A stretch of 21,497 nt of DNA from Ruminococcaceae bacterium UBA5396 (lineage in GTDB: Bacteria > Bacillota > Clostridia > Oscillospirales > Acutalibacteraceae): contig DHOG01000207.1 in assembly GCA_002410715.1 (NCBI GenBank), positions 1 to 21,497 on the forward strand. The letters are read 5' to 3'. The position numbers and the translations under genes were made by a program. Shown one piece after another: positions 15,405 through 21,497 of the stretch. The notes under the pieces are model-generated. The model did no database searches. It saw only the letters and a list, made by a program, of their open reading frames with translations, and was not told where the DNA came from. How positions within the stretch are numbered: the stretch's first letter is position 1; each line of letters begins with the position of its first letter.

Positions 15405-15493
15405 GCTTCCATGGATAGAATACTTTCATCTGAATTGGTTTTTTTTAATATTGCAAGAGATGAGAAGTCTGTACGAGAGAGGATGGTCATAAT

Positions 15494-15997
15494 ATGAAAA
15501 CACTAAGAATGAAAAATAGCCCCAGCACTTCTAATGTTTCGGTTATTCTCAGATTGGTCTGCTTAACTGCAGCAATCTCTTCAGCCGTTGCCTTCTCGGC
15601 ATGCAACAAGAAGACAAATACCGGCTCTTCAGCTGATACAGAAACCACCTCGCCAACCGCTTCGACAACGGCCAGCACCACCACCGCCGCAGCCGAAGAG
15701 ACAACAGCCCCCTTGGAAACAACCGGAACCATTCCGGATGGTGTTCCGCAGCTCGGCTGGTGTACCTCGGAGGATGGACTGCATGTCCGCAAAACGCCGG
15801 ATACCGATTATGAAGCAATTGGCGGTCTGCGTTATGGTGAGAAAGTTAGCATCGTCGGGCGTGAGGGCGACTGGTATAAAATCAATTTTAAGGACGGCCA
15901 CGCTTATGTCAGTGCCGCTTATATTTCTCCTACCGAAATCATAGTTCCTGAAACAACCACTCCCGCTCCAGCCACAACCACAACCGCAGCACAATAA
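15494..15997 (+). CDS. SH3b-domain lipoprotein
   Basis: A 167-residue secreted lipoprotein. A signal peptide ends in the lipobox FSAC (Cys37). A Thr/Ala/Ser-rich linker (45-80) crosses the wall, and one bacterial SH3 domain (about 88-145) contains GLHVRKTPDTDYEAIGGL and GDWYKINFKDGHAYVSAAYI. A second Thr/Pro-rich tail ends the protein (153-167). SH3b domains bind peptidoglycan or peptides; no catalytic domain is attached, so it is probably a binding or adaptor protein. The GGATGG site is 7 bases from the ATG. The N-terminal stretch before the signal core is long, so a start at Met6 is possible. It is transcribed alone and ended by a strong terminator. Confidence 0.88.
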   Translation: MKTLRMKNSPSTSNVSVILRLVCLTAAISSAVAFSACNKKTNTGSSADTETTSPTASTTASTTTAAAEETTAPLETTGTIPDGVPQLGWCTSEDGLHVRKTPDTDYEAIGGLRYGEKVSIVGREGDWYKINFKDGHAYVSAAYISPTEIIVPETTTPAPATTTTAAQ

Positions 15998-16091
15998 TGT
16001 TATAAGTCGGGAGCTGCGGTGGCGTCCTACCCTGCTAAGCTTTTATCACCGTACATTAAAGACCCAACAAAACAGATTGAATCTACAATAG

Positions 16092-16133
16092 GGGTGCTGT
16101 AAATGAACATGGTTTCATTTACAGCACCCTTTT
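16092..16133 (+). terminator. Intrinsic terminator after SH3b lipoprotein
   Basis: A perfect 16-bp stem (16092-16107 with 16114-16129) with a 6-base loop, followed by TTTT. It lies about 95 bases after the stop. Confidence 0.92.
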
Positions 16134-16218
16134 CAGATATCCAACCCCCATACGCTTGCCAAGCATATGGTTTTTTCTTTTTAAGAATATGCCAATTTAT
16201 TATACATAAACTAGAATA

Positions 16219-16235
16219 TAAAGAATGCTTCTTTA
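16219..16235. promoter_or_regulatory. Palindrome upstream of PH-domain genes
   Basis: TAAAGAA-TGC-TTCTTTA is a perfect 7+7 palindrome 58 bases before the first PH-domain gene, next to weak -10-like sequences (TATACAT at 16201). It could be an operator; no regulator is suggested. Confidence 0.35.
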
Positions 16236-16292
16236 AAGTGATTCTTAATAAGGGAAGCCTTCATTCGTTTCTAACCACAGGGAGGTGGGATT

Positions 16293-16727
16293 ATGCAATT
16301 TGCCGCCGATCATGGTGCGGTCAGGGTGTTGACCGCGTGGATATCCGCAGCCGGCATTGCAATCACAGCCCTGATTTCATCGGCTGCAGGACTTTTTACA
16401 CCTTGGCTCCTGCTGCTTTCCCTTGCTTCGGGACTGCTTACCGTTATTGCGGCACTCTGGTATCCTCACCGCTATGCTGATGAGCTTCACGGAAGCTTTG
16501 ACGGCAAGGCAGTTCGTGCCACGACAGGAGTCTTTACAAAAAAACGAATTTTCGTACCCGTGAATGCACTTCGCACATATGAACTATGCTCGACCCCCCT
16601 GCAAAGACTGTTCGGATGCCGTACCATGATACTCAGATTTGCCGGCGGCGCGGCGTATCTGCATCATTTACCAAAAGACCAGGCAGAGATGCTTACCGCC
16701 GCATTGGAGCAATGTGAAAAACATTAG
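16293..16727 (+). CDS. Bacterial PH-domain membrane protein (YdbS-like)
   Basis: A 144-residue protein with two membrane segments (about 12-32 and 36-56) and one bacterial PH (bPH2/DUF304) domain (about 60-140). The domain shows GVFTKKRIFVPVNALRTYEL, the STPLQRLFGCRTMIL strand pair and a final HHLPKDQAEML. Family members such as B. subtilis YdbS occur as pairs with a larger multi-PH protein, as here; the molecular role is not settled, though envelope stress roles are reported for the B. subtilis pair. The ATG follows a GGAGGTGGG site. It is probably translationally linked to the next gene, whose ribosome binding site overlaps this gene's stop codon. Confidence 0.85.
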   Translation: MQFAADHGAVRVLTAWISAAGIAITALISSAAGLFTPWLLLLSLASGLLTVIAALWYPHRYADELHGSFDGKAVRATTGVFTKKRIFVPVNALRTYELCSTPLQRLFGCRTMILRFAGGAAYLHHLPKDQAEMLTAALEQCEKH

Positions 16728-16737
16728 GAGAATTCCG

Positions 16738-18114
16738 ATGCAACGCCCTCACCTATCCTATCTGTATTATGATATTAAAAAGTGGCTGCTGCTTTTGCTG
16801 CTGCCGTTTTTTCGCGCTGTTTTTACAAATCAAAATTCGGTTTCGGTGATTCTTTCCTCCCTCCGAGACGTTACCCTTGCCGCAGCACTGATTACTTATT
16901 CGGTGATAAAATGGAGAAAGGCAGGCTACGCACTCAAAGACGGCCTAACGCTGGATCACGGTTTGCTGATTCACAGACGGGTTCGAGTAATGGCAGGAGA
17001 TGCGGCTTCGATTGAAATGGAGCGCAGCCCGCTCATGTGGCTTTTAGGCGGACGGCGTATTCGTATCAATACGGCGGGCTTGCGGCGGCGGGCAGATGCC
17101 ACAATCTATTTGTCTGAAAAGTCGGCATCGGTCATGGCAGGGAACCGTTCCAAGCTGCGCGGCAATCGTGTTTCATCCCATGTGCTGCCGGCAATCGTTC
17201 TTTCTGCATCAAGCTCCAATGCGGCACTCGGACTGCTAACCTTAGCACCCGCCCTGAGACAGGCAGGTCAGATTCTGGGGCGGGAATTTTCGGGAGAGGT
17301 ATACGGCCTTTTAAACCGCTTCATTTCTCTGGGTCTCCCCCCCTTGTTTGATATCACAGCCAACGTTCTGGTGCTTGGCTGGTGCTTTGCCTTTGCCCGC
17401 ACATTTTCCAGAACAGCGGGGTTCACAACCGAGCGGTCAGGCGCCCAGCTCCACCTGAAATCGGGACTCCTTACAAGACGGAATGTTTTTATAGATTGCA
17501 GCCGTATCACCACCATGGAGCTTCGACAAACATTATTTATGCGGGTTTTTAGGCTGCATACGGTTACCATTACAGCGGCGGGATACGGGCGTGAAAAAGG
17601 GGCGCGTCCGGTAATCATACCGGCTGCCCGACCCAAAGAGCTTTGCAGCGCGCTGGATTCGCTGCTGCCGGATTACCCAACCTGTCCGGCATATGTACAT
17701 CCGCCTTTAAAGGCCATCATGGGATATTCCATCCCGCCGCTTGTATTCACCTTAGGAAGCTTTGTTCCCCTTTTCATTGGCGGCGTATGGGCAATGCTGG
17801 CAGCCGTCTGGTTTCTCATCGGAATTTGGTGGCTGCTCATCCGATTGACCGGTTACCAGCGCGCTGGATTCGGAGTCAGTGGTGAAGCCGTTACCATGCG
17901 GTATTCCCGTGGTCTGGCACTCTATGAAATCCATGTGCCGCGTGAAGTCGCAGACTATATTCATATTTCTCAGGCACCCTGGCAGCAAAGCGGCGGTACA
18001 TGCACCGTTGAGCTTCGTTGCTTCGGTGAAAAGAGGAGAAAACACCGCGTCAGAGCTCTGCCGTATGCGCAAACGAGAAAGCTGGTTGAACTGCTCATAA
18101 ACGGTAAGTCGTAA
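16738..18114 (+). CDS. Multi-PH-domain membrane protein (YdbT-like)
   Basis: A 458-residue membrane protein with three bPH2-like units. The first (about 65-135) contains GLLIHRRVRVMAG and SPLMWLLGGRRI. The second (about 230-315) contains SGLLTRRNVFIDCSRITTME and LFMRVFRLHTVTI. The third (about 375-455) is the most divergent. Membrane segments are near 15-33, 195-222, 328-345 and 347-368, so the PH domains alternate with membrane hairpins as in YdbT. The ATG at 16738 has TAGGAG overlapping the stop of the preceding PH gene; a longer frame upstream only shadows that gene. The pair probably forms one membrane complex. The reaction, if any, is unknown. Confidence 0.85.
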   Translation: MQRPHLSYLYYDIKKWLLLLLLPFFRAVFTNQNSVSVILSSLRDVTLAAALITYSVIKWRKAGYALKDGLTLDHGLLIHRRVRVMAGDAASIEMERSPLMWLLGGRRIRINTAGLRRRADATIYLSEKSASVMAGNRSKLRGNRVSSHVLPAIVLSASSSNAALGLLTLAPALRQAGQILGREFSGEVYGLLNRFISLGLPPLFDITANVLVLGWCFAFARTFSRTAGFTTERSGAQLHLKSGLLTRRNVFIDCSRITTMELRQTLFMRVFRLHTVTITAAGYGREKGARPVIIPAARPKELCSALDSLLPDYPTCPAYVHPPLKAIMGYSIPPLVFTLGSFVPLFIGGVWAMLAAVWFLIGIWWLLIRLTGYQRAGFGVSGEAVTMRYSRGLALYEIHVPREVADYIHISQAPWQQSGGTCTVELRCFGEKRRKHRVRALPYAQTRKLVELLINGKS

Positions 18115-18131
18115 ACATCCTCCCCCCCTGC

Positions 18132-18160
18132 TTGTTTCCGAACCAAAATTGGCATATAAT
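18132..18160 (+). promoter_or_regulatory. Promoter for RsmF-like gene
   Basis: TTGTTT (18132-18137), a 17-base spacer and a perfect TATAAT (18155-18160). Transcription would begin near 18167, which rules out the TTG at 18149 as the start of translation. Confidence 0.78.
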
Positions 18161-18196
18161 AAAACAAAACAGGAGCTTGTAAAGGATGTCTGTCCA

Positions 18197-19591
18197 TTGA
18201 AATATGATTTGCCTCCAGAATTTGCGGAGCGTATGAAAAGGCTTTTGGGTGCAGATTACCCCAATTTTCTGTCAGCTTACCATCTACCGTACCGTCGTGG
18301 ACTTCGCGTTAACACTTTAAAATGCAGCATAGATAAATTTACCCAACTCTTTCCCTATGCCATCACCCAGTCACCCTTTTGCGCCGGCGGTTACTATCTG
18401 GAGGAGGAGCTGCGGGCGGGCGCCGATCCGCTTCACCATGCCGGAGCATATTATATGCAGGAGCCTTCTGCCACCGCTGCCGTTACAATACTTGATCCCA
18501 AACCAGGGGAACGGGTTCTGGATCTCTGCGCGGCTCCCGGCGGCAAATCAACCCAGATCGTCGCGGCACTAAAGGGCAGTGGACTGCTGTGGGCAAATGA
18601 AATTATACGTTCACGTGCCCAAATTCTTGCACAGAATATAGAGCGGTGCGGTGTAAGAAATGCGGTGGTTTCCTGCACCGATGCCGCCGCAATCGGTAAG
18701 GGGCTATCCGGCTTTTTTGATGCGGTATTGATTGACGCCCCCTGCTCCGGTGAAGGTATGTTTCGAAAAGAGCCCGCCGCATTGTCCGAATGGAGCGAGG
18801 ACAATATTGGTATGTGTGCCCGCAGACAGACAGAAATTCTGGAAGCCGCCGCGGATACCCTGATGGAGGGCGGGCGACTTTTATATTCCACCTGTACCTT
18901 TGCGCCGGAAGAAAATGAACTTCAGATTGCACGTTTTTTAAACGCGCATCCTGATTTTGAACTGGTGGATTTATCCGGTACATCGTTTGGCAGACCGGGC
19001 TTTTCATGGGCGCAGGTAAAGGAATTCTCGGATCAAGCCTATCCATGTTACCCCCTCCAATACACCCGTCGTATCCTTCCGGGAGACGGCGGCGAAGGGC
19101 ATTTTATCGCCCTGCTGAAACGGAACGGAACGAATGCCGTCCTCTATGGTGGCTATCCGTATATAACAAATGATACAAACAGTATAAGATTTTACAGTTT
19201 ATACAAAGAGTGCTTCAGATCGCCTGAAAGCGGCATACCCCAGACGATTGGAGATATTGTGCGGGTTGTGCCGGAGGGACTGCCTTCTCTGCGCGGGTTG
19301 GGCGTTATATCAGCCGGTGCAGCCGGTGCCGAGATATGCAAAAACAGGCTGGAACCCTGTCATGCAATCTTTATGGCGGCGGCAAATGCCGAAGATTGCG
19401 TCTCTGTGCTGGATATGAACGCCGATGATCCTCGCCTTTTATCATTTCTGAAAGGCGAAACCATTGATGCGCCCGGATGCAGCGGCTGGACGGCGGTCGC
19501 GGTTTACGGAATCATCACAGGCTTTGGAAAAGTTTCGGGCGGCATTTTGAAAAACCGCTATCCAAAGGGGCTGCGTCTGCGAAACGGATGA
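18197..19591 (+). CDS. RsmF-like rRNA cytosine-C5 methyltransferase
   Basis: A 464-residue RsmB/RsmF-family (NOL1/NOP2/sun) enzyme that methylates C5 of a cytosine in rRNA using S-adenosylmethionine. An N-terminal RNA-binding part includes LPYRRGLRVNTLK. The SAM site is VLDLCAAPGGKS (about 107-118). Two catalytic cysteines are in place, Cys183 in DAPCSGEGMF and Cys233 in YSTCTFAPEENE. The C-terminal 130 residues form the RsmF-type extension with a PUA-like end (GRLRLRNG-like finish). The start is set at TTG 18197, with AAAGGA 10 bases upstream and the promoter just before. An upstream TTG at 18149 lies inside the promoter spacer. The target base cannot be read from sequence; RsmF in E. coli acts on 16S rRNA. 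Confidence 0.9.
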   Translation: MKYDLPPEFAERMKRLLGADYPNFLSAYHLPYRRGLRVNTLKCSIDKFTQLFPYAITQSPFCAGGYYLEEELRAGADPLHHAGAYYMQEPSATAAVTILDPKPGERVLDLCAAPGGKSTQIVAALKGSGLLWANEIIRSRAQILAQNIERCGVRNAVVSCTDAAAIGKGLSGFFDAVLIDAPCSGEGMFRKEPAALSEWSEDNIGMCARRQTEILEAAADTLMEGGRLLYSTCTFAPEENELQIARFLNAHPDFELVDLSGTSFGRPGFSWAQVKEFSDQAYPCYPLQYTRRILPGDGGEGHFIALLKRNGTNAVLYGGYPYITNDTNSIRFYSLYKECFRSPESGIPQTIGDIVRVVPEGLPSLRGLGVISAGAAGAEICKNRLEPCHAIFMAAANAEDCVSVLDMNADDPRLLSFLKGETIDAPGCSGWTAVAVYGIITGFGKVSGGILKNRYPKGLRLRNG

Positions 19592-19599
19592 TAAAAAAA

Positions 19600-19640
19600 G
19601 ATGTTGCAGAACAAAATTCATTCTGCAACACCTTTTTTTT
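19600..19640. terminator. Two-way terminator between RsmF-like and PAP2 genes
   Basis: A 12-base stem with one mismatch (19600-19611 with 19621-19632), a 9-base loop, an A7 run before and a T8 run after. The TGA of the opposing PAP2 gene (19618-19620) lies in the loop, so the two genes share one structure. Confidence 0.93.
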
Positions 19641-20373
19641 GAATGCCCTGTAGCTCCCATTCCCGAACCCGGGATTTGATCTTTGTCGGCACAGCTCCCG
19701 ACCAGTCAACCTTAAATACAAGGAGATATAATATCACCTCAAGTGCGAGAGCCGCCGCAACATCGATGATAGAATGCTGTTTGATGAAAACCGTAGACGC
19801 GCAAATTAGAATGGTCAGAATCAGAGAAGTGAATTTCCAACCCGGTCTGTTTTTAAACAGCTTTGATTTGCAAAGACCTATGTGTATTGCTAATTGATTG
19901 AGCACATGTATGCTTGGCATACAGTTTGTGTTGGTATCATTTGCATAAATTCTGTTACGAATAAAATTGCTGAATACATCCTGGCTTTTAATCACCGGAC
20001 GAAGCAGCTGGCCATTGGGATACAACATATAGATAAACATAGCGGTTGCCATCCCGGCATATACAAGCATGATGGTGCGAACAAAATCACCCCGGTCGCT
20101 GAAACAAAGCAATACCAGCACAACCGCAATCAGCGGGAACCATAACACATAAGGAACCACAAAAATCGGAATAAACGGGATATAGTAATCAATGGAACAG
20201 CTGATCCAATAATGAGGAACAATGTGTTTTTCAAGCAGCAGAAACTCTATAAAAAGCACAAGATACCCAAGAAAAATAACCACGTGCCAATACTGTCTTA
20301 CAATGGCGCTCCGACCTTCCGGTTTCAGAAACTCCTTATTGCGAATGAAGTCGGGAAGAAACGGTTGTTTCAC
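19618..20373 (-). CDS. PAP2-superfamily membrane phosphatase
   Basis: A 251-residue integral membrane protein of the PAP2 (phosphatidic acid phosphatase type 2) superfamily with about six hydrophobic segments. The active-site motifs are MPSIH (152-156, His156) and KQHSIIDV (His200, Asp204), with LRP near 124-126 as the first, reduced motif. Such enzymes remove phosphate from lipid phosphates such as phosphatidate or undecaprenyl diphosphate; the substrate is not determined. The GTG at 20373 is 8 bases from AAAAGGAGG; the GTG at 20382 overlaps that site and is rejected. It follows the HD gene by 34 bases and is likely co-transcribed. Its stop codon sits in the terminator loop. Confidence 0.85.
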   Translation of the reverse strand: MKQPFLPDFIRNKEFLKPEGRSAIVRQYWHVVIFLGYLVLFIEFLLLEKHIVPHYWISCSIDYYIPFIPIFVVPYVLWFPLIAVVLVLLCFSDRGDFVRTIMLVYAGMATAMFIYMLYPNGQLLRPVIKSQDVFSNFIRNRIYANDTNTNCMPSIHVLNQLAIHIGLCKSKLFKNRPGWKFTSLILTILICASTVFIKQHSIIDVAAALALEVILYLLVFKVDWSGAVPTKIKSRVREWELQGIQKKGVAE

Positions 20374-20407
20374 GTCAACCACCTCCTTTTAATTCATAGG
20401 ATACAGA

Positions 20408-20902
20408 TTAGTCGGCGACAGGTAAACTGGTATAAAACCTGTAGCCGGGGCAAAACTCCAGAACCTCGGCAGCAGAACACACTTTATCAACCAAACAGAC
20501 AAGCAGTGCCTCTCGACAGCGGGGGATCCGCAGTGTCAGCGGCCACATGTGCCTTACAATCACTTCTCGTTCCTTATCACAAAGCGAAAAATGCTTTTCA
20601 GCGTTTGCCAATGCGGTTTTGGGATGGCTGAACCCATGCCAACGGCGAGATGGGTCGGGGATATGCCAGTCATATAGAAAAAAGTCGTGCAGCATTGCGC
20701 CGCGAATCATGGATACCTCGTCACATTTAATACGCAACTTCCTGCACAAGCAATAGCTGTAAAATGCCACAGCAAGGCTGTGCCTCAAGCAGGATGTGTT
20801 CCCGTGCTGAACAAAATCCCCCATCTGTTTTACCGGTTCATATTCCAGCATTGGCTTCACACATTCAATAAAAAAAGCCAGCTCCTCCGGTTTTAATCTC
20901 AT
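20408..20902 (-). CDS. HD-domain phosphohydrolase
   Basis: A 164-residue protein of a family widespread in clostridia. Metal-binding residues expected of an HD hydrolase are visible: His41 in CLRHS, His72-Asp73 in AMLHDFFLYDWH, His94 in HGFSHP, His118 in VRHMWPLT and Asp139 in LVDK. HD proteins hydrolyse phosphate esters of nucleotides or related compounds; the substrate here is unknown. The ATG at 20902 is 8 bases from AAAGGG; a longer frame to 20929 lacks a site. A promoter lies at 20936-20963 and the PAP2 gene follows in the same direction. Confidence 0.87.
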   Translation of the reverse strand: MRLKPEELAFFIECVKPMLEYEPVKQMGDFVQHGNTSCLRHSLAVAFYSYCLCRKLRIKCDEVSMIRGAMLHDFFLYDWHIPDPSRRWHGFSHPKTALANAEKHFSLCDKEREVIVRHMWPLTLRIPRCREALLVCLVDKVCSAAEVLEFCPGYRFYTSLPVAD

Positions 20903-20935
20903 GTAGCATACCCTTTCTGCTGTTAACATGCTATT

Positions 20936-20963
20936 ATTATACGCTGACCGGGATGGAGATCAA
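20936..20963 (-). promoter_or_regulatory. Promoter for HD-PAP2 genes
   Basis: On the minus strand TTGATC (20958-20963) and a perfect TATAAT (20936-20941) are 16 bases apart. The leader would be about 27 bases. Confidence 0.7.
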
Positions 20964-20989
20964 CCGGAATGTCTCAACATAAGTTCGGC

Positions 20990-20998
20990 TGTGGATAA
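20990..20998 (-). promoter_or_regulatory. Perfect DnaA box
   Basis: TTATCCACA on the minus strand matches the DnaA consensus exactly. It is single and lies 27 bases upstream of the HD promoter. It could bind DnaA or be a chance 9-mer. Confidence 0.35.
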
Positions 20999-21017
20999 TC
21001 ATTGTTAAGAATTAAGA

Positions 21018-21111
21018 GACCAGAAAAAGCGAGATGCTGCTAAGCAGCAGGAGGGCGTTTAGCCCGAACAGCGGTTTTTAAATTCCCAGACGTTGGCAGT
21101 AGACAACGTTG
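21018..21111 (-). ncRNA. Candidate small structured RNA
   Basis: From the promoter at 21118-21146 a minus-strand transcript would start near 21111 and pass through three hairpins: ACGTTG/CAACGT, GGGC-TAAAC-GCCC and GCTGCT-T-AGCAGC. It then reaches CGCTTTTTC at about 21018. Total length is about 95 bases. No open frame is present, and I match it to no known RNA or riboswitch family. It could instead be a leader for the HD gene. Confidence 0.4.
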
Positions 21112-21117
21112 CGATAT

Positions 21118-21146
21118 ATTATACCACAATCCTCGATTGTTTTAAA
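21118..21146 (-). promoter_or_regulatory. Sigma-A-like promoter in front of the candidate RNA
   Basis: On the minus strand TTTAAA (21141-21146), a 17-base spacer and a perfect TATAAT (21118-21123) with an upstream TG (extended -10). It lies just after the transpeptidase gene and points toward the HD gene. Confidence 0.65.
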
Positions 21147-21153
21147 CCATTTT

Positions 21154-21497
21154 TTAAAATTCAGGATCGGTGGGGTCTATGGCAGGCCCGTTTTCGGATA
21201 TGCGTTCCGGAGCATTTGCCGTCGTCCCGATCGTGGCACCATTGACAATCTCTAACGTTGTGCCGTCTGGGCAATTGTCCCAGATCCACTTAATGTCGGC
21301 GGTTACCATTGCAAGACAGCCTGAAGTGCTAGCAGTGCCAATGCGGTTATATTCTTTTATATGCATGGTATCCCCCCTCGCCTCCCTATAAAGAGGGCCG
21401 TGCATATAAATGTCACCGGTGTAGCGTATGCAATATTGCGTCCAGTATTTCCCTATTAGGAACTGATACCAGCGTTTTTGCTTTTCAAGCTTGAAAA
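21154..21497 (-). CDS. L,D-transpeptidase (YkuD domain), C-terminal part
   Basis: The frame is open from the window edge to the TAA at 21154, giving the last 113 residues of a longer protein. It matches the catalytic end of a YkuD-type L,D-transpeptidase, which forms 3-3 crosslinks in peptidoglycan outside the membrane. The conserved His lies in YMHGPLY and the nucleophile Cys in STSGCLAM, followed by ADIKWIWDNCPDGTTLEI, the usual final strand. The Arg that normally follows in GC(V/I)R is Ala here. A Pro/acid-rich tail of about 27 residues ends the protein. The signal sequence and N-terminal region lie outside the window. Confidence 0.85.
   Translation of the reverse strand, partial: FKLEKQKRWYQFLIGKYWTQYCIRYTGDIYMHGPLYREARGDTMHIKEYNRIGTASTSGCLAMVTADIKWIWDNCPDGTTLEIVNGATIGTTANAPERISENGPAIDPTDPEF

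Larger units (their letters stand above)
15120..15493. other. Intergenic region with two large hairpins
   Basis: No credible gene is seen. The 374-base gap holds the PilZ terminator hairpin (15192-15226), a separate 17-bp stem-loop (15267-15320) that neither neighbour explains, and an extended -10 promoter candidate (15376-15404) for the SH3b lipoprotein. Confidence 0.7.

Noticed and set aside
15232-15429. 65-residue open frame on the minus strand between the PilZ and SH3b genes
   Set aside because: No ribosome binding site and no recognisable domain, and the frame runs through the large stem-loop. It is more likely a shadow of a structured or repeated sequence.
16103-16480. 125-residue frame on the plus strand overlapping the first PH-domain gene
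   Set aside because: It starts inside the SH3b gene's terminator hairpin and shadows the PH gene in another frame.
20990-20998. A replication origin based on the DnaA box
   Set aside because: Only one perfect box, no cluster, no AT-rich unwinding element and none of dnaA, dnaN or rpmH nearby.

Overview
The window looks like the chromosome of an anaerobic Firmicute, probably class Clostridia near the Ruminococcaceae/Oscillospirales. The evidence is strong AGGAGG-type ribosome binding sites, sigma-A-like promoters, the yceD-rpmF and DUF512-der-plsY-gpsA blocks, Thr-rich lipoproteins, a DacF-type D-Ala-D-Ala carboxypeptidase and a clostridial-type HD phosphohydrolase. The placement is an inference from gene content; there is no rRNA or tRNA to anchor it. 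The window holds 20 complete protein genes and one partial gene. I see no insertion sequence, prophage, CRISPR array or tRNA.

Layout. 1-437 is a long AT-rich leader with a promoter and a paired direct repeat. 438-2653 (+) is a cell-envelope pair: a divergent LytR-CpsA-Psr (LCP) protein and a transglutaminase-like lipoprotein. It ends in a two-way terminator shared with the opposing genes. 7288-2696 (-) is a housekeeping block: DUF512 radical-SAM protein, Der GTPase, PlsY and GpsA. Der matures ribosomes, and GpsA and PlsY make glycerol-3-phosphate and then lysophosphatidate. 7289-7649 holds GC-rich hairpin repeats, a tandem repeat and the rpmF terminator. 8355-7650 (-) is yceD-rpmF under a consensus promoter. 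9830-8479 (-) has a small P-loop protein and a CofE-like (F420-0:glutamate ligase family) protein. 11411-10071 (-) is glucose-6-phosphate isomerase. 14254-11669 (-) has the carboxypeptidase and a CapA-like metallophosphatase.

14472-15119 (+) is a PilZ protein with intact c-di-GMP-binding motifs. It is followed by a structured 370-base gap, an SH3b lipoprotein (15494-15997), a pair of bacterial-PH-domain membrane proteins (16293-18114) and an RsmF-like rRNA cytosine methyltransferase with its own promoter (18197-19591). 20902-19618 (-) is an HD phosphohydrolase followed by a PAP2-type membrane phosphatase. 21153-20964 contains a promoter feeding a possible small structured RNA and a perfect DnaA box. 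At the right edge is the C-terminal part of an L,D-transpeptidase (-).

Overall this is mostly core or near-core chromosome with an envelope theme: LCP, carboxypeptidase, L,D-transpeptidase, SH3b, PH and PAP2 proteins, and phospholipid synthesis. I found no convincing new multi-gene system. The best unexplained signals are non-coding: the 15.2-15.3 kb stem-loop, the 21.0-21.1 kb candidate RNA, the repeat pair upstream of the LCP gene, and the 7.3-7.5 kb repeat cluster. Start codons were moved downstream of the longest open frame in many genes, where ribosome binding sites or promoters demanded it.
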